In this document: in pieces, positions 1-10,700 of the stretch | Layout: each line of letters opens with the position of its first letter | How positions within the stretch are numbered: the stretch's first letter is position 1 | NCBI GenBank assembly: GCA_965223245.1 | Contig: CBDCVY010000013.1 | Location: 2,418,001-2,482,000 of the forward strand | Reading direction: 5' to 3' | Origin: CBDCVY01 sp965223245 | Lineage (GTDB): Bacteria > Nitrospinota > Nitrospinia > Nitrospinales > Nitrospinaceae | Length of the DNA stretch: 64,000 nucleotides | Translations under genes and position numbers: made by a program | Notes under the pieces: generated by a model | What the model saw: only the letters and a program-made list of their open reading frames with translations | Told to the model about the DNA's origin: nothing | Databases searched by the model: none

Positions 1-216
1 TGCTTCCGCAATATAAAAAGCTTCTTTACCCTGTTCGTTGGCACTGGTCTGGCTGATTTCATTCGTGGTCTGCATCACCATCAAAGGAACCATAATCGAA
101 ACTACCAAGAGTAGAAGTAAAACAACAACAAGTACTGATCCTTTTTCATTTCTCACTATTGGGTTTTTCATTTTAGAGCGTCTAAAATATTTTAAAATCA
201 AATTCATTCTATCCAT
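1..216 (-). CDS. PilX-like pilus assembly protein (N-terminal part, cut by window edge)
   Basis: Only the first 72 codons are present; the frame runs off the window at base 1. The N-terminus has a basic stretch, then an EKGSVLVVV segment leading into a long hydrophobic helix and a QTTNEI...EAFYIAEA motif, the pattern of PilX-type minor pilins that prime type IV pilus assembly in the inner membrane. A close paralogue lies at 47488-48717. It begins 2 bp after the PilW-like gene, so it is the third gene of a minor pilin operon. Internal ATG codons (codons 4 and 16) are alternative starts. The short open frame on the opposite strand here is a shadow. Confidence 0.75.
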   Translation of the reverse strand, partial: MDRMNLILKYFRRSKMKNPIVRNEKGSVLVVVLLLLLVVSIMVPLMVMQTTNEISQTSANEQGKEAFYIAEA

Positions 217-218
217 TA

Positions 219-1238
219 TTAATTGTTGTTCCTCACATTGACCGTATTCTCAAGAGTATGAGAAGAACCAGGTTTCTCAGGATCGTACAGAGTCATAGTA
301 ATTTCAATTTTTTGAACTTCAGAGGGATCGGTAGTCACCGTATCGGTTGCATCCTTAAATACCAGCTTAAAATCACTCACATTATTCACAATAGGTATTA
401 CACCTGCCTCAACAGATTTTTGAAACACTTGCCGGTTTGTCGAATCAAAAGCAATCTTGTAAACATCGTACTTACTCACGACTATGGAAGACCCCGCAGG
501 AAATGATTCAGAAAAACTGGGGCTTACAGAGAAATAGTTTTCTTCTGTAGTGGTTGTCTGTGTCGAATCTGTTATTGGCTCTGAAATCATAGAATCCATA
601 GCTGCCATATCACTGTCCATAGCATATTGGGTGGTATCCAGGCTCCTGCTAAGGGTGGTTTCTTCCGTCGTGGGACAAATTGTTTGTTGGGTTTCTATAT
701 CATATTTGCAAAGATCAGAGGAGGACCCAGTGGAACCACCCTCGGAAGTTTCACCTGAACTTTCACTTGATGTTGTGGATTCGATATTTGTAATCTGTAC
801 GTTTTCGTAAACCAATTCACCTTCATCGGCAAAAGGGTTATAAACCAAAATAGTGTCTCCCGGTTCAAAACCGGTAATATTCTTTACTTTGATCACGTCC
901 TGGTCAACTTCAATAGCCTCCGCAATACCTGTAGTGATATCATCACTGTTCTTCCAATAAGTAAGACCTTCTCCCGTTATTTCTCGAATCCCTTCTTTGG
1001 GAGGAACGCCATAACCAATTTGCATAAACTCATCGGTGATCCGGTTCAACGCAACATTCCCTGAAGAATGGCTGTTCATTCGAGACATTTGCCTTTGCAT
1101 AATATCGCCGCTCTGATTAAACATGGAATAAGCGACACCTAAAATCAGAGTTCCAATGACTATCGAGACCATGAGTTCAGTGAGGGTAAATCCCGCGTTG
1201 CCGGTAAAGGCTTTATGTTGTGGTTTAAGTTTTCTCAT
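219..1238 (-). CDS. PilW-like type IV pilus minor pilin
   Basis: 339 residues. The N-terminus carries a class III prepilin signal: a short basic leader, GFTLTELMVS with the conserved Glu at position 5 of the mature protein, then a hydrophobic helix. Such minor pilins are cleaved by prepilin peptidase and help initiate or tip the pilus. The middle is Ser/Thr-rich and low in complexity (around residues 155-235), which is odd for a PilW and may be a surface-exposed linker. It starts 1 bp after the stop of the PilV-like gene and ends 2 bp before the PilX-like gene, so translation of the three is probably coupled. A degenerate copy of its C-terminus is found at 48720-48860. Confidence 0.75.
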   Translation of the reverse strand: MRKLKPQHKAFTGNAGFTLTELMVSIVIGTLILGVAYSMFNQSGDIMQRQMSRMNSHSSGNVALNRITDEFMQIGYGVPPKEGIREITGEGLTYWKNSDDITTGIAEAIEVDQDVIKVKNITGFEPGDTILVYNPFADEGELVYENVQITNIESTTSSESSGETSEGGSTGSSSDLCKYDIETQQTICPTTEETTLSRSLDTTQYAMDSDMAAMDSMISEPITDSTQTTTTEENYFSVSPSFSESFPAGSSIVVSKYDVYKIAFDSTNRQVFQKSVEAGVIPIVNNVSDFKLVFKDATDTVTTDPSEVQKIEITMTLYDPEKPGSSHTLENTVNVRNNN

Positions 1239-1239
1239 C

Positions 1240-1680
1240 TCATTGACTCACGACTGTATTTAATGACACCGAATCCATTCCGGCGGGTCCATTCCATTTA
1301 GCTAAAACATTTATCGATGCTAAGTTTCCCTCTCCACCGTTACTAATGGTCCAGGTCCGCTCGTATTCTTCCAGTATATCGCTTCCACTGTCCGAATTCT
1401 CTAGAGGGGCTGTTAACCCTTGGGTTTTCAATTCTTCTAATTTTTCCTGGACTAAATTGAGAGCGATGGTTTTTTTCTCCGCCGCAGAACTCTTACTGAC
1501 CACATTGCCCTGCAAGGTCATAAACGCTGAAAACCCAAAAGTTAAAACAACAATCGCCATTAAACATTCGATTAAGGTATAACCGCCTTCGTTCTTATTG
1601 GTTTTTTTAAAGAAGTTTTTAATTTTATTCTGAGTTTTCATGATTGTTTTCCAAAAAAATTTCGATTTAGCATTTTTCAT
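1240..1680 (-). CDS. PilV-like type IV pilus minor pilin
   Basis: 146 residues from the preferred start. The motif GGYTLIECLMAIVVLTFGF is a prepilin cleavage site followed by the N-terminal helix typical of PilV/GspI-like minor pilins. I chose the ATG at 1680 because an AGGT sequence lies 7 bases upstream; an in-frame ATG two codons earlier sits too close to it. First gene of the minor pilin operon reading towards the window start. An element 130-205 bp upstream (1811-1884) is conserved in front of the duplicated operon at 49 kb, so it may hold the promoter or a regulator site. The role in pilus biogenesis is inferred from family membership. Confidence 0.7.
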   Translation of the reverse strand: MKNAKSKFFWKTIMKTQNKIKNFFKKTNKNEGGYTLIECLMAIVVLTFGFSAFMTLQGNVVSKSSAAEKKTIALNLVQEKLEELKTQGLTAPLENSDSGSDILEEYERTWTISNGGEGNLASINVLAKWNGPAGMDSVSLNTVVSQ

Positions 1681-2511
1681 AATCATACCTAAACAATAGC
1701 AATGAAGGTGCCAATTGAAAGAAATTAGAATCGATACCACTACACAACTACCTAAAAAGGCTTTTTAGTTAGAATCTAATTAATAGAGTTACAGCAATGG
1801 TTAATATTTAAAAACAAGGCTTTTGGGGAAATCACCCACAAATAGGGACAAATTTTGTCAGGCGAAGGACCTTAAATTGTTACAGCATTTTTCGAATTGT
1901 GGAATTGGGGTAATTCTAAGGAGAGATTGTGAATCCTACACAAAAGATCATGAGTTCGTTCTATTATATTAGGAAGTTTTTATTATTGGCAAACTTCCTA
2001 AGCTAATTTGCTTTTTATCAAACGAGTAATCAGGATTTACGGAATCTAAAATTAATTTCGAAAGTTGAGAGGAGCATAAAATTTCCTTCCATTGGAAACC
2101 ATGGAGTGAGACTTCCAGCAAATCTTGCTTTTTTAGCTGTATTGAATTGAAAAACCGCACGCTCAAAAGTTGCCCAGGATCTCCCATCCCGTAATCCAAC
2201 TTGACAATAAAGACAAATTCAATTATTTTCTTCAAACCGATAAAGTTTTACTGTAAATCTATAATTTCGAAATACCGACTCAGGGATTAGAGGGAAACAA
2301 ACCCCAGGAACCTGGAATTTTTAAGGTAAAACCTGATTTTGGAAATAGTTTACTTAAAATTCATTATAAAAAAACTTCTTATAAACTTTATCCGATGAGT
2401 CAAATATTTTTGAGCTTTAATAGGTCCACTTACTAAATCCACTTTATGGATGGGTTTAAATTGATTTTTAGTTTGTCCTTAAATTAATCACTCCACTGAG
2501 TATAAATTTTT
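1681..2511. other. Intergenic region between pilin operon and TIR gene
   Basis: About 830 bases without a convincing gene. It holds the upstream region of the pilin operon. The only longer frame (1969-2235, minus) opens with TTG, has no ribosome binding site and resembles nothing, so I do not call it. No clear -35/-10 pair was found for the TIR gene, and there is no Shine-Dalgarno sequence before its ATG. Confidence 0.5.
1811..1884 (-). repeat. Conserved upstream element of pilin operon, copy 1
   Basis: About 74 bp alignable with 49002-49075: both share AAAACAAGG, a GGG(A/C)..AAA..TTTGTCAG block, GGACC and ATTGTTACA in the same order and spacing. Both lie upstream of a pilin-type operon on the minus strand. 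Conservation outside coding sequence suggests either a control region or simply the extent of the duplication. Confidence 0.6.
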
Positions 2512-5500
2512 ATGACACTTGAACCGACAAAACCTACTTCCCCCAAAAAAATCAAAGTATTCCTTTCTTACTCACGAAAAGACGAAGTCTTCACTCAGAA
2601 ACTCCGAGAGATGCTGGAGCAAAATGAGATAGAGGTTCTTCAAGATAAAAAAGATATTTTAGGTGGGGAAAAATGGTCAAAGCGCATAGGAGATCTAATA
2701 ATTGACGCGGACAAAATTTTATTTGTTTTGTCCCATCACTCAACTCAGTCTGAGGAGTGTAAAAAAGAGTTAAGGTTTGCGGATTCCAATAAAAAGAGGA
2801 TTATCCCAATTGTAATTGAGGACGTCGATTGGAAACTAGTAATACCTGAGGTTGCGAAATTTCACAGCATCTCTGTAAATAAACAATCCTTAAATGAATC
2901 AGTTAATGAATTAATTCGGACAATAAAAATTGATATCGAATGGACTCGTGAACATACGCGGCTCGGACGGCTGGCTCTCTATTGGAAAGTTAGCCAAAAA
3001 TCAGAAAACCTGTTACGTGGCAAAGAATTATTACGAGCTGAAAAATGGATTTCCTCTTGGCCTTCATCTGCGGAAGGACCAAGCGATATACAGATAGAAT
3101 TCATCAAGGCTAGTAAAATTGCCAAAAAAAAACGACATAAAAACTGGGCTTTGGGTCTAATTTCTAGTTTGGCATTATTCATTATTCTTGCAGTTTATGG
3201 TTGGCAACAGGAAAATCTTAAAGAATATGAAAAAATTGACTCATCTTTAGAAAAGTCGATACAGATTACCAATGAGGGAAATGCTACGCTAGGAACACTT
3301 TTAGCTTTAGAAATGGTCCCTAAGGTTATTGAAGATTTAGAAAATAAAAAAGATGTATTTGAAAAGTTAAAAGCATCATTATTTTATGCTTTATTGCGTC
3401 AACAAGAAGTCTTTGTATTGGATGGTCACGAAGCTGGTATCACTAAAGTAGAATATTCCCCTGATGGAAAATTTATATTGACTGCTTCTAATGATGGAAG
3501 AATAAATCTTTGGAACTCACTAACAGGAGATTTGAAAAAAGAATTTCAAGGAAATAATGGTCAAGTTACAAATACAAAGTTTTCTCTTGATGGAACTAAA
3601 TTGCTAGCTGCTTATAGTGAAGGAGTGGCCCGAGTTTGGAATACAAGTAACTATAGATTTGTGGAACTTTCTGGTCATAAAGGAAAAGTAAATGACATTT
3701 CATTTATAGATAATGACCGTAAGGTTGTAACTGCTTCAGAAGATGGGGTAGTAATAATTTGGGATGCAAAAACAGGTAATAAAATAAAAAAACTTGATAA
3801 ACACAAAGGGGAAATTTTTTCATTGTCTGTTTCTCCAGATAATAAGAGATTAGTGACAGCTTCTGAAGATGGAAAAGCTATATTTTGGAATTTAGAAACT
3901 AAAACTTTTATCAAAGAATTTAAACATAACCATTGGGTAATGGAAACAAAGTTTTCTCCAAATGGCAAACGAATTGCTACAGCCTCATGGGATAAGACCG
4001 TTAAACTTTGGGATGGCTTTTCCGGTAAATTTATAGCTACACTTGAGCATGCAGATGGAGTCGATCAAATTTCATTCTCTCCCAATAATGAATATATTTT
4101 GACGGGCTCAGCAGATTCTAGTGTAAAACTTTGGAATGCCAAAAATGGTAATTTTATAAAAGCGTTTGATGGGAATGAAGGTCAAATTCTTGAAGTACAG
4201 TTCTCACCTGAATCTAACAGCCAATCTTTTCTCACGGCTTCTGCTGATGGGACTGTAAGAATATGGAATATACAAAATAAGCAACCTACAAAAATTTTTT
4301 CTAGAAAAAAAGGTAAAGTTTGGTCTGCGGCATTTTCACCAGACGGTGAGAAAATTGTTATCGGATACGATGATAAAACAGTCAGTGTTTGGAAAGTAAG
4401 ATCTCCGGTAGATCAAAAAAACTTTAAAAAACACTCGAAAAAAATTCATAGTATTAAATCATCTTCTGATAAAAGCAAACTTGTTACAGCTTCTGAGGAC
4501 GGCACCGCACGAATATGGGATTCAAAAAACGGTAAATCGTTTCCTTTGATTGGGCACAAAGGCCCACTTTGGTATGCGATTTTTTCAAATGATAGTAAGC
4601 GTACATTAACTGCTGGAACAGATGGTAATGTTTTGGTTTGGGATGTTATAGGTAATGCTCCACCGCTCAAGCTTCCTAAAGGAAAAACAATAATTTATCA
4701 TACACACATTTCTCTGGATGGAACAAAAGTTGTTTCGGGAGGAAAGAATGGAGCTTATCTTTGGAACGCAACATCCGGGCAACAAATTAAGGTGCTCATA
4801 GATGAAAGCAAGCCGGTTAATTATATAGAATTTTCTCCTGATGGACAGCGCATCGTTGCCGGATTACGAAATAACCTGGTTTATTTATGGGATGGCGATG
4901 GAAACCAGATTGGTGCACTCGAAGGCCATGGGGGTCCTGTTATTAATGGTGAGTTTTCTCCAAATGGGAAATATTTTGTTACTTCTTCTTGGGACGGAAC
5001 CGCAAGGCTTTGGGAAACAGATTCAGGAAAACCGATCGCTGTTCTTAAAGGTCATAAAAGAGCAATTTATTCATCACGTTTTTCCAAAGACAGTAAGCTA
5101 ATTATTACTACTTCTGTGGATGGTAATGCACGAATATGGGATATCAGTAAAACACCCATAAACTCGATTGTACTTCAAGGGCACAATGGAGAAATAGTAG
5201 ATGGATATTTTTCCAACAATGGCAGATTTGCTTTAACTGCTTCAAAAGATAAAACAGCCAAACTTTGGCACATAAAAAGCGGTACCGAAATCTATTCATT
5301 TAAAGGACATACGCAAATAGTAAAAGGCGCACAATCGGTAAATGATAAGAAAATTATTACGGCATCATGGGATGGCAATGTAAAATTCTGGGAATTACCG
5401 TTTAATCTAGACGTAGACATAATAAATCATGCTAAAAACACCGTTCCACGCCAATTAACTGCGGATGAGAGGAAAACATATTTTAGTGAAAATCAGACTT

Positions 5501-5553
5501 CCAATGGGTTCGATTGGTTTAAGAGTTTTTTGGAAAAAGCCTTTGCCAAATAA
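2512..5553 (+). CDS. TIR domain, transmembrane, 16x WD40-repeat protein
   Basis: 1013 residues. Residues 12-145 form a TIR domain (KVFLSYSRKDE box 1; C83-x-x-E86, where the Glu matches the catalytic Glu of TIR NADases). Residues 145-205 match the linker common in bacterial TIR-WD40 proteins. A transmembrane helix spans about 212-231. From about 295 to 985 there are 16 WD40 repeats, each ending in an [LVI]W-[DN]-type strand, enough for two eight-bladed propellers. TIR domains either cleave NAD or act as scaffolds, and beta-propellers bind partners or ligands; which applies here is unknown. It may be a signalling or anti-phage effector. The following lipoprotein gene overlaps its 3' end. No ribosome binding site precedes the ATG. 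Confidence 0.85.
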   Translation: MTLEPTKPTSPKKIKVFLSYSRKDEVFTQKLREMLEQNEIEVLQDKKDILGGEKWSKRIGDLIIDADKILFVLSHHSTQSEECKKELRFADSNKKRIIPIVIEDVDWKLVIPEVAKFHSISVNKQSLNESVNELIRTIKIDIEWTREHTRLGRLALYWKVSQKSENLLRGKELLRAEKWISSWPSSAEGPSDIQIEFIKASKIAKKKRHKNWALGLISSLALFIILAVYGWQQENLKEYEKIDSSLEKSIQITNEGNATLGTLLALEMVPKVIEDLENKKDVFEKLKASLFYALLRQQEVFVLDGHEAGITKVEYSPDGKFILTASNDGRINLWNSLTGDLKKEFQGNNGQVTNTKFSLDGTKLLAAYSEGVARVWNTSNYRFVELSGHKGKVNDISFIDNDRKVVTASEDGVVIIWDAKTGNKIKKLDKHKGEIFSLSVSPDNKRLVTASEDGKAIFWNLETKTFIKEFKHNHWVMETKFSPNGKRIATASWDKTVKLWDGFSGKFIATLEHADGVDQISFSPNNEYILTGSADSSVKLWNAKNGNFIKAFDGNEGQILEVQFSPESNSQSFLTASADGTVRIWNIQNKQPTKIFSRKKGKVWSAAFSPDGEKIVIGYDDKTVSVWKVRSPVDQKNFKKHSKKIHSIKSSSDKSKLVTASEDGTARIWDSKNGKSFPLIGHKGPLWYAIFSNDSKRTLTAGTDGNVLVWDVIGNAPPLKLPKGKTIIYHTHISLDGTKVVSGGKNGAYLWNATSGQQIKVLIDESKPVNYIEFSPDGQRIVAGLRNNLVYLWDGDGNQIGALEGHGGPVINGEFSPNGKYFVTSSWDGTARLWETDSGKPIAVLKGHKRAIYSSRFSKDSKLIITTSVDGNARIWDISKTPINSIVLQGHNGEIVDGYFSNNGRFALTASKDKTAKLWHIKSGTEIYSFKGHTQIVKGAQSVNDKKIITASWDGNVKFWELPFNLDVDIINHAKNTVPRQLTADERKTYFSENQTSNGFDWFKSFLEKAFAK

Positions 5554-6361
5554 AAATATTATTTATAATCAAAAGATTTTGTTTTTAAAGATTATTTTTC
5601 TATTTACAATCGCATGTAGTACCCCTTCCAAGCTATTTGATAAAACTGCTGCATCGTACGATTTGATAAAGCAAGTGGTCCCAGGTGAAAGTTTTGATCA
5701 TGCAATTTATTTTAAAGAAGATTTAAAAATTGGAAAAACTCTTCGAATTTATTTAGGTGGAGACGGAACTCCAAGTATTAACAACGTACCTTCAACGGAT
5801 CCAACCCCCCAATATCCATTAATGCTAAAGTTAATGACTCTTGATCCTAAACCGGCACTTTATTTGGGCCGTCCTTGTTTTCATGGCTTAAAAAAAAACT
5901 TAAATTGTTTGCCAAAGATATGGTCGACAGGCCGTTATTCAGAAATTGTCGTGTCAAGTATGGCAAGGGCAATTCAGACTATTTTTGAGAGGGATAGTTA
6001 TAAAAAATTAGAATTATTTGGTTATTCTGGAGGGGGAACCCTAGCAATGCTGCTTGCACAAAAGTTACCCAAAACTCATCTAGTTATTACCATAGCGGCT
6101 AATCTTGATGTTCAGGGGTGGGCTCAGTATCGAAAAATTTCAGGATTAGAAGCCTCTCTTAGCCCAGAGGACTTGCCTCCATTGGATAAAGACATAATAC
6201 AACTGCACTTCGTAGGTGAGAAAGACCGCGTTGTACCAAATCAATTCACAGTCCGCGGAGTGACAGGAAAAAATGCAAAATTAATTGAGATTGAAAACTT
6301 CAATCATGTGTGTTGCTGGGAAAAACTCTGGCCTAAGATTTTAAAGGAATATTTTCCATAG
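5543..6361 (+). CDS. Alpha/beta-hydrolase-fold lipoprotein
   Basis: 272 residues from the preferred TTG start at 5543 (GGA 8 bases upstream), overlapping the TIR gene by 11 bases; the frame stays open to 5465, so the start is uncertain. A hydrophobic stretch ends in a lipobox-like FTIAC, predicting a lipid-anchored exported protein. GYSGGG around residue 160 is a nucleophile elbow of serine hydrolases, and a late EKDRVVP segment and FNHVCCW provide plausible Asp and His of the triad. The substrate is unknown. The overlap with the TIR-WD40 gene suggests coexpression, and both are expected at the cell envelope. Confidence 0.65.
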   Translation: MPNKNIIYNQKILFLKIIFLFTIACSTPSKLFDKTAASYDLIKQVVPGESFDHAIYFKEDLKIGKTLRIYLGGDGTPSINNVPSTDPTPQYPLMLKLMTLDPKPALYLGRPCFHGLKKNLNCLPKIWSTGRYSEIVVSSMARAIQTIFERDSYKKLELFGYSGGGTLAMLLAQKLPKTHLVITIAANLDVQGWAQYRKISGLEASLSPEDLPPLDKDIIQLHFVGEKDRVVPNQFTVRGVTGKNAKLIEIENFNHVCCWEKLWPKILKEYFP

Positions 6362-6375
6362 CAAAACAAATTATT

Positions 6376-7746
6376 TTACAAATGATAGCGTAAAGTAACC
6401 ATTCCTGCGTGACTATTAAAAAATGAGTGCATCTGCATCGTGCGATAGTCGGCAGATATTAGAAATTTTTCGGAAACAAAAAGAGAAAGGCCGGCACATA
6501 TGTTTAACCAATCTCTATCAGGATTGTCGGTTTGAAATATAAATCTATTTCCACCCGAATCACCAACAAAACTTACTTCGACATTTCTTTGATCATTTTC
6601 AAATTCATGTATCCAATCAATACAAATTCGCGGAACTAACTTTCCGAAGTTACTTGCAAAGGAATATAAGGCTTGTATACCAATCCGAGTTTGAAAAAAT
6701 GTTTGAGCATCATCATAAAAAGTAAGCTCTAAGCCAGTTTCATTAAATATGATAAAATCAAATAAACTTCCTGTCTTAGTGCCTTGTTCACTGTAGTTTT
6801 CAAAAATCAATCGTGTCCAATTCACTCCCAATCTAGGGCTAACTATTCCACTTTCTTTGAAGGAGATGTCATAACCAACTAAAATTCCTGCTTGATATTC
6901 ATTTGCCATATAATCACTTTTAATAACTCCCTCAACTATTGTATCAGATTGCATAGTTGATGCACTAATATCTATAAAAGAAGCAAATCGTGTCCTTTTA
7001 TAATCCTTACGGCCCCAACCACCAGACAACTGGATGTAAGTATTCTTAAACGGTATAATACTAGCAAATCCTAAAATGCTATAGGAGTTTGTTTGAAAAA
7101 CGCCTCTGTTTTTGAAATCTCCTTCCTGTCTATAATAATCAAAAGCAACACCTGCTATAAACTGATCATTAATTCGGTAGTCACCCCCAACAGTTAACCT
7201 CCAAAGAATGGAATCATACCCATTCTCGAAGTGGGTAATATCTCTCTTTGCCTGCTCAAACTGACTTGAAATAAAAAAGCCTATTTCTTCTCCCATTTCA
7301 TAAGTTGATTTAGTCGCACTCGCGCTGGCTCCATCATTTAAAGTACTAAATAGTAAATTTCTTTTATCTCCTTTGTTATCATCGTTATCATTATTTTGAG
7401 GACCCATCATCCGTTTTTGCAATATTTCTGGTAATGTGTTGGGTGTAGTGGATTCACCTCCTGTTGAATCTGAAGGCCCGCCACCAGGGAATGTATTTGG
7501 TCTGGTACAAATCTGGCTAAGAGAACCTGTACGTATGCCAGGTTTATTTTGTAATTCGAAACACGGTGAAGTTAATGCCGGGCCCAAATCGAGCTGATTC
7601 GTCACTGCTTCGTTCAAAGTTTGCGCAAATAACATGCACGCATTCGGAAAGCTAACTGAAACATGTAAAATGGTATATATAAATAAAACTTTATGGTAAA
7701 AAAATGTGGTTCTATTTCTAATTGCACTTGCGACTTGAATCCGCAT
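6376..7746 (-). CDS. Autotransporter-type outer-membrane beta-barrel protein
   Basis: 456 residues. A long n-region is followed by a hydrophobic signal (KVLFIYTILHVSVSF). Residues 50-145 are a Gly/Ser/Thr/Asn-rich linker, and about 150-456 alternate polar and hydrophobic residues in amphipathic strands ending in TLRYHL, as in autotransporter translocator domains. Its ATG shares a base with the TGA of the upstream subtilase gene (TGATG), so the two are translationally coupled. Classical autotransporters carry passenger and barrel in one chain; here they appear to be two proteins. The barrel presumably exports or anchors the partner (inference). Confidence 0.75.
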   Translation of the reverse strand: MRIQVASAIRNRTTFFYHKVLFIYTILHVSVSFPNACMLFAQTLNEAVTNQLDLGPALTSPCFELQNKPGIRTGSLSQICTRPNTFPGGGPSDSTGGESTTPNTLPEILQKRMMGPQNNDNDDNKGDKRNLLFSTLNDGASASATKSTYEMGEEIGFFISSQFEQAKRDITHFENGYDSILWRLTVGGDYRINDQFIAGVAFDYYRQEGDFKNRGVFQTNSYSILGFASIIPFKNTYIQLSGGWGRKDYKRTRFASFIDISASTMQSDTIVEGVIKSDYMANEYQAGILVGYDISFKESGIVSPRLGVNWTRLIFENYSEQGTKTGSLFDFIIFNETGLELTFYDDAQTFFQTRIGIQALYSFASNFGKLVPRICIDWIHEFENDQRNVEVSFVGDSGGNRFIFQTDNPDRDWLNICAGLSLFVSEKFLISADYRTMQMHSFFNSHAGMVTLRYHL

Positions 7747-10700
7747 CAGTTAATGGGGAGTGGTATTGGAGGAATTATTCTGCTTGGGTCGTCAGAGCCT
7801 TCGTTAATATTTTCTCCAAGTATTCCATGGTTATTATTTCCACTTGAATCGACGACAACTTGGCTATTTGATTGGTTTTCGAAATTCCAATATCCGAATA
7901 GCCCAGGCGCTTCAGCTGGCTTAGAAATGCGCTTGTTATAATTATTAGCAATCATTTCTGGAGTTTTCTCGAAACCCCAAATTCGTATTTCGTCTAAATA
8001 GCCTTTGTGATACTGGTCAGAGATTGAATTAAAAAAAGCACGTCCAAAATATAGAGAGCCAGTGTTTTCTTCGCGTCTCCTTCTTCGAGTGGGATCTCCG
8101 CTCACCCGTTTTCCATTGATATAGTACCTGACACCTCTACGTGAATTAGGTGCGGTTATAGCCACATGAGTCCACTCACCAAATATAATACTTTCACTTG
8201 AACAACATTTATTGCGATCATTAGCCAATTTATGGGTATATTCAACAACTCCGGGTTTCATATTTGATTGCACACCTAAAATACTCATTGTGTAACTTCC
8301 AAAGTCTTCACCTTTAGATATTATAGGTCGACGAATAAAGTCATTTCCACCTTCAACAAATATCCAGCACTCGATTGTAAAACCATTTGGATTCAACATC
8401 CAATTATGAGGTATTCTGACGAAATCATTAATACCATCAAAACGCAATACTTCATTAACATCATTTACAGATATGGTAAAGGTTTTGGTAAAATTGAAGC
8501 CAACTCTATCAGTAGTTTGCACGGAGACAGAGTATGAAGATTTAGATTCAAAATCTAATACTCCGTCCGTTAGAATTAATTCATTGTCGTTTGCACCACC
8601 TATTGTAAATTTTGCAGAATCAGTTCCACCATTTATTGTATAGGTATGTATTTCATCAGCATTAGGATCTATCGTAGAAAGAGTACCAATCGAGAAACCA
8701 TTTGTTGTATCAGTTCCTTCATTAATATTTCTGCGGGAAAGATTGATTTCAGTAGGTTCCCCCTGGTTTACAGCATTAAATAAATCTAGCCGTCGACAAC
8801 TTTCTCCATCTTGACAATGACCAAGAGTTTCTATTTCTTTACCTGACAAAATTAGTTGATCATGAATTTGAAAGTTCTTAACTCCGAGGTCCATTCCCCA
8901 AAGAATAGCTACAACACCTGAGGTAAGGGCAGTAGAAAAACTTGTACCACTACCAATTCCAAAAGTATTTCCAGGCTTTAAAGAGTAAATATCCCTTCCT
9001 GGAGCATAAAGGTCAATCCATGGTGCGTTATTTGAACAATACCTCTTATTGATATCTAACTCATACTCCCATTCAGCAAGGTTGTCTTGTTCATCAGTTG
9101 CCCCTACAACAATCATGCCTTTATCAATATTGGTTTCAGTATTATATTTTGCGGGCCAAACATCTGTTTCAGGTCCACTCTGAGGACATTGTTCCTGGTT
9201 GTCTGTTAATGGTTGACCCGATGCCACGACAATAATTTTCTCTTTGTCAATAGAGTCTTCTATTGCATCTAGAAGTTCAGGTGTATCACCAGCGCCAAAA
9301 CTAAGGTTGATTATTTTTGCATCAGTCATAGCGATTTTTTGGATTTCGATTTCAATATTTGGGGATCCAAACGCAAAATAAGAATGGATTGAAGAATGAT
9401 GAGCAACCCCAATCATTCCAGGATTTTCATCAGTACCTGCTGAATTATTGATTTTAGCTGCTATCAAACCGGCTACTTGGGTAGAGTGCAACATATTACA
9501 ACTCGAGCCACTACAAGAACTTTCTTGCTGTCCTTGCCCATTCAGTTCATCATGAGAATAGTCCACATTACCAAAAGGTTCTAATATGGCTACCTTTATT
9601 GCAGATCTACCTTCAGCTAACTTCCAACCCTCAAAAGTATTTATTTTTTGAAGATACCATTGACAATATGTAATATTTGCACTGCAAGGAGGAAACGCTT
9701 TATCAATAGGAGGTATTCCATTAAAACTATGAGCCAGTGGAACTACTTCACGACTAGGAACTGCATATCTGACCTCACTGAATGTTGAAATGATATCAAT
9801 GGCTCTTTGCACACCAACTGCGGTTCCATCTCCTTCAATCTCAATAGAATACAATCTTAATGGAGGCCAATGGCTAACGATCACACCATTAACTGATTGC
9901 ACAATTTCTTCTATCCGATCTTTTTTTATTTGGATTTCAGGCTTAATTCCCACAACAACAAGGTTGCTGAATATACGCAATCGATTACTAGGGTCCGTGA
10001 CTAACTTGTTTGGATCTAGAGGTTTGACACCAATAGGAACTGAAGTTATATGAAAAGTATATGCTTTCGAAATAATAGTTTTTCCAAAGTACTCTGCGCG
10101 AACTTTATAGTCGAATGATGTTTCTATCGAACTTATTATTCCAACGTTTCCGGTATATCGGAAATCTCTTGCCTGTTCGTCACCGTTCTCTCCATTGTCA
10201 TAAAGCTCAGCCTCCGGCGGAAAAATCAATTCATTATTTTGATCCAATTTATGTAAAAATAAAACTTTAGGAGGTTGGGAACTTCCAGCTACAGAAACAT
10301 GAAACCTCACCTCTTCTTTTTTACCAGGAGGAATACCCACAGGTTTAGAAGATGGCTTATATACAAAAAGTGGTTCTGGAGCACTAGGGTCTTTCACTTC
10401 AACCAGCAATGTATCTTTCCACTTGTCATCTGTTCCATCTATAGACGCAATTGACTCAACTTTATACGTTCCAGGTACTATTCCAGTGATTTTTCCCGAA
10501 ATGACAAACTCTTTTGAATAAGTACCTGTTATTCCACCGGGAGGGATTGTTGCTTGTATTTTCAATCCTTTTGAATTAGGCATTATGGAATGTGTGATAT
10601 TCACCCGATATTTTTGGTTTCTTTTTACGTTGACGCGAATTTTGAAATTTGAACTCACTCCTTTATTCACTGATAGTTTGTTTGCATCATAGAGTAATTT

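Noticed and set aside
1969..2235. 88-codon frame on the minus strand
   Set aside because: TTG start, no ribosome binding site, no recognisable motif.
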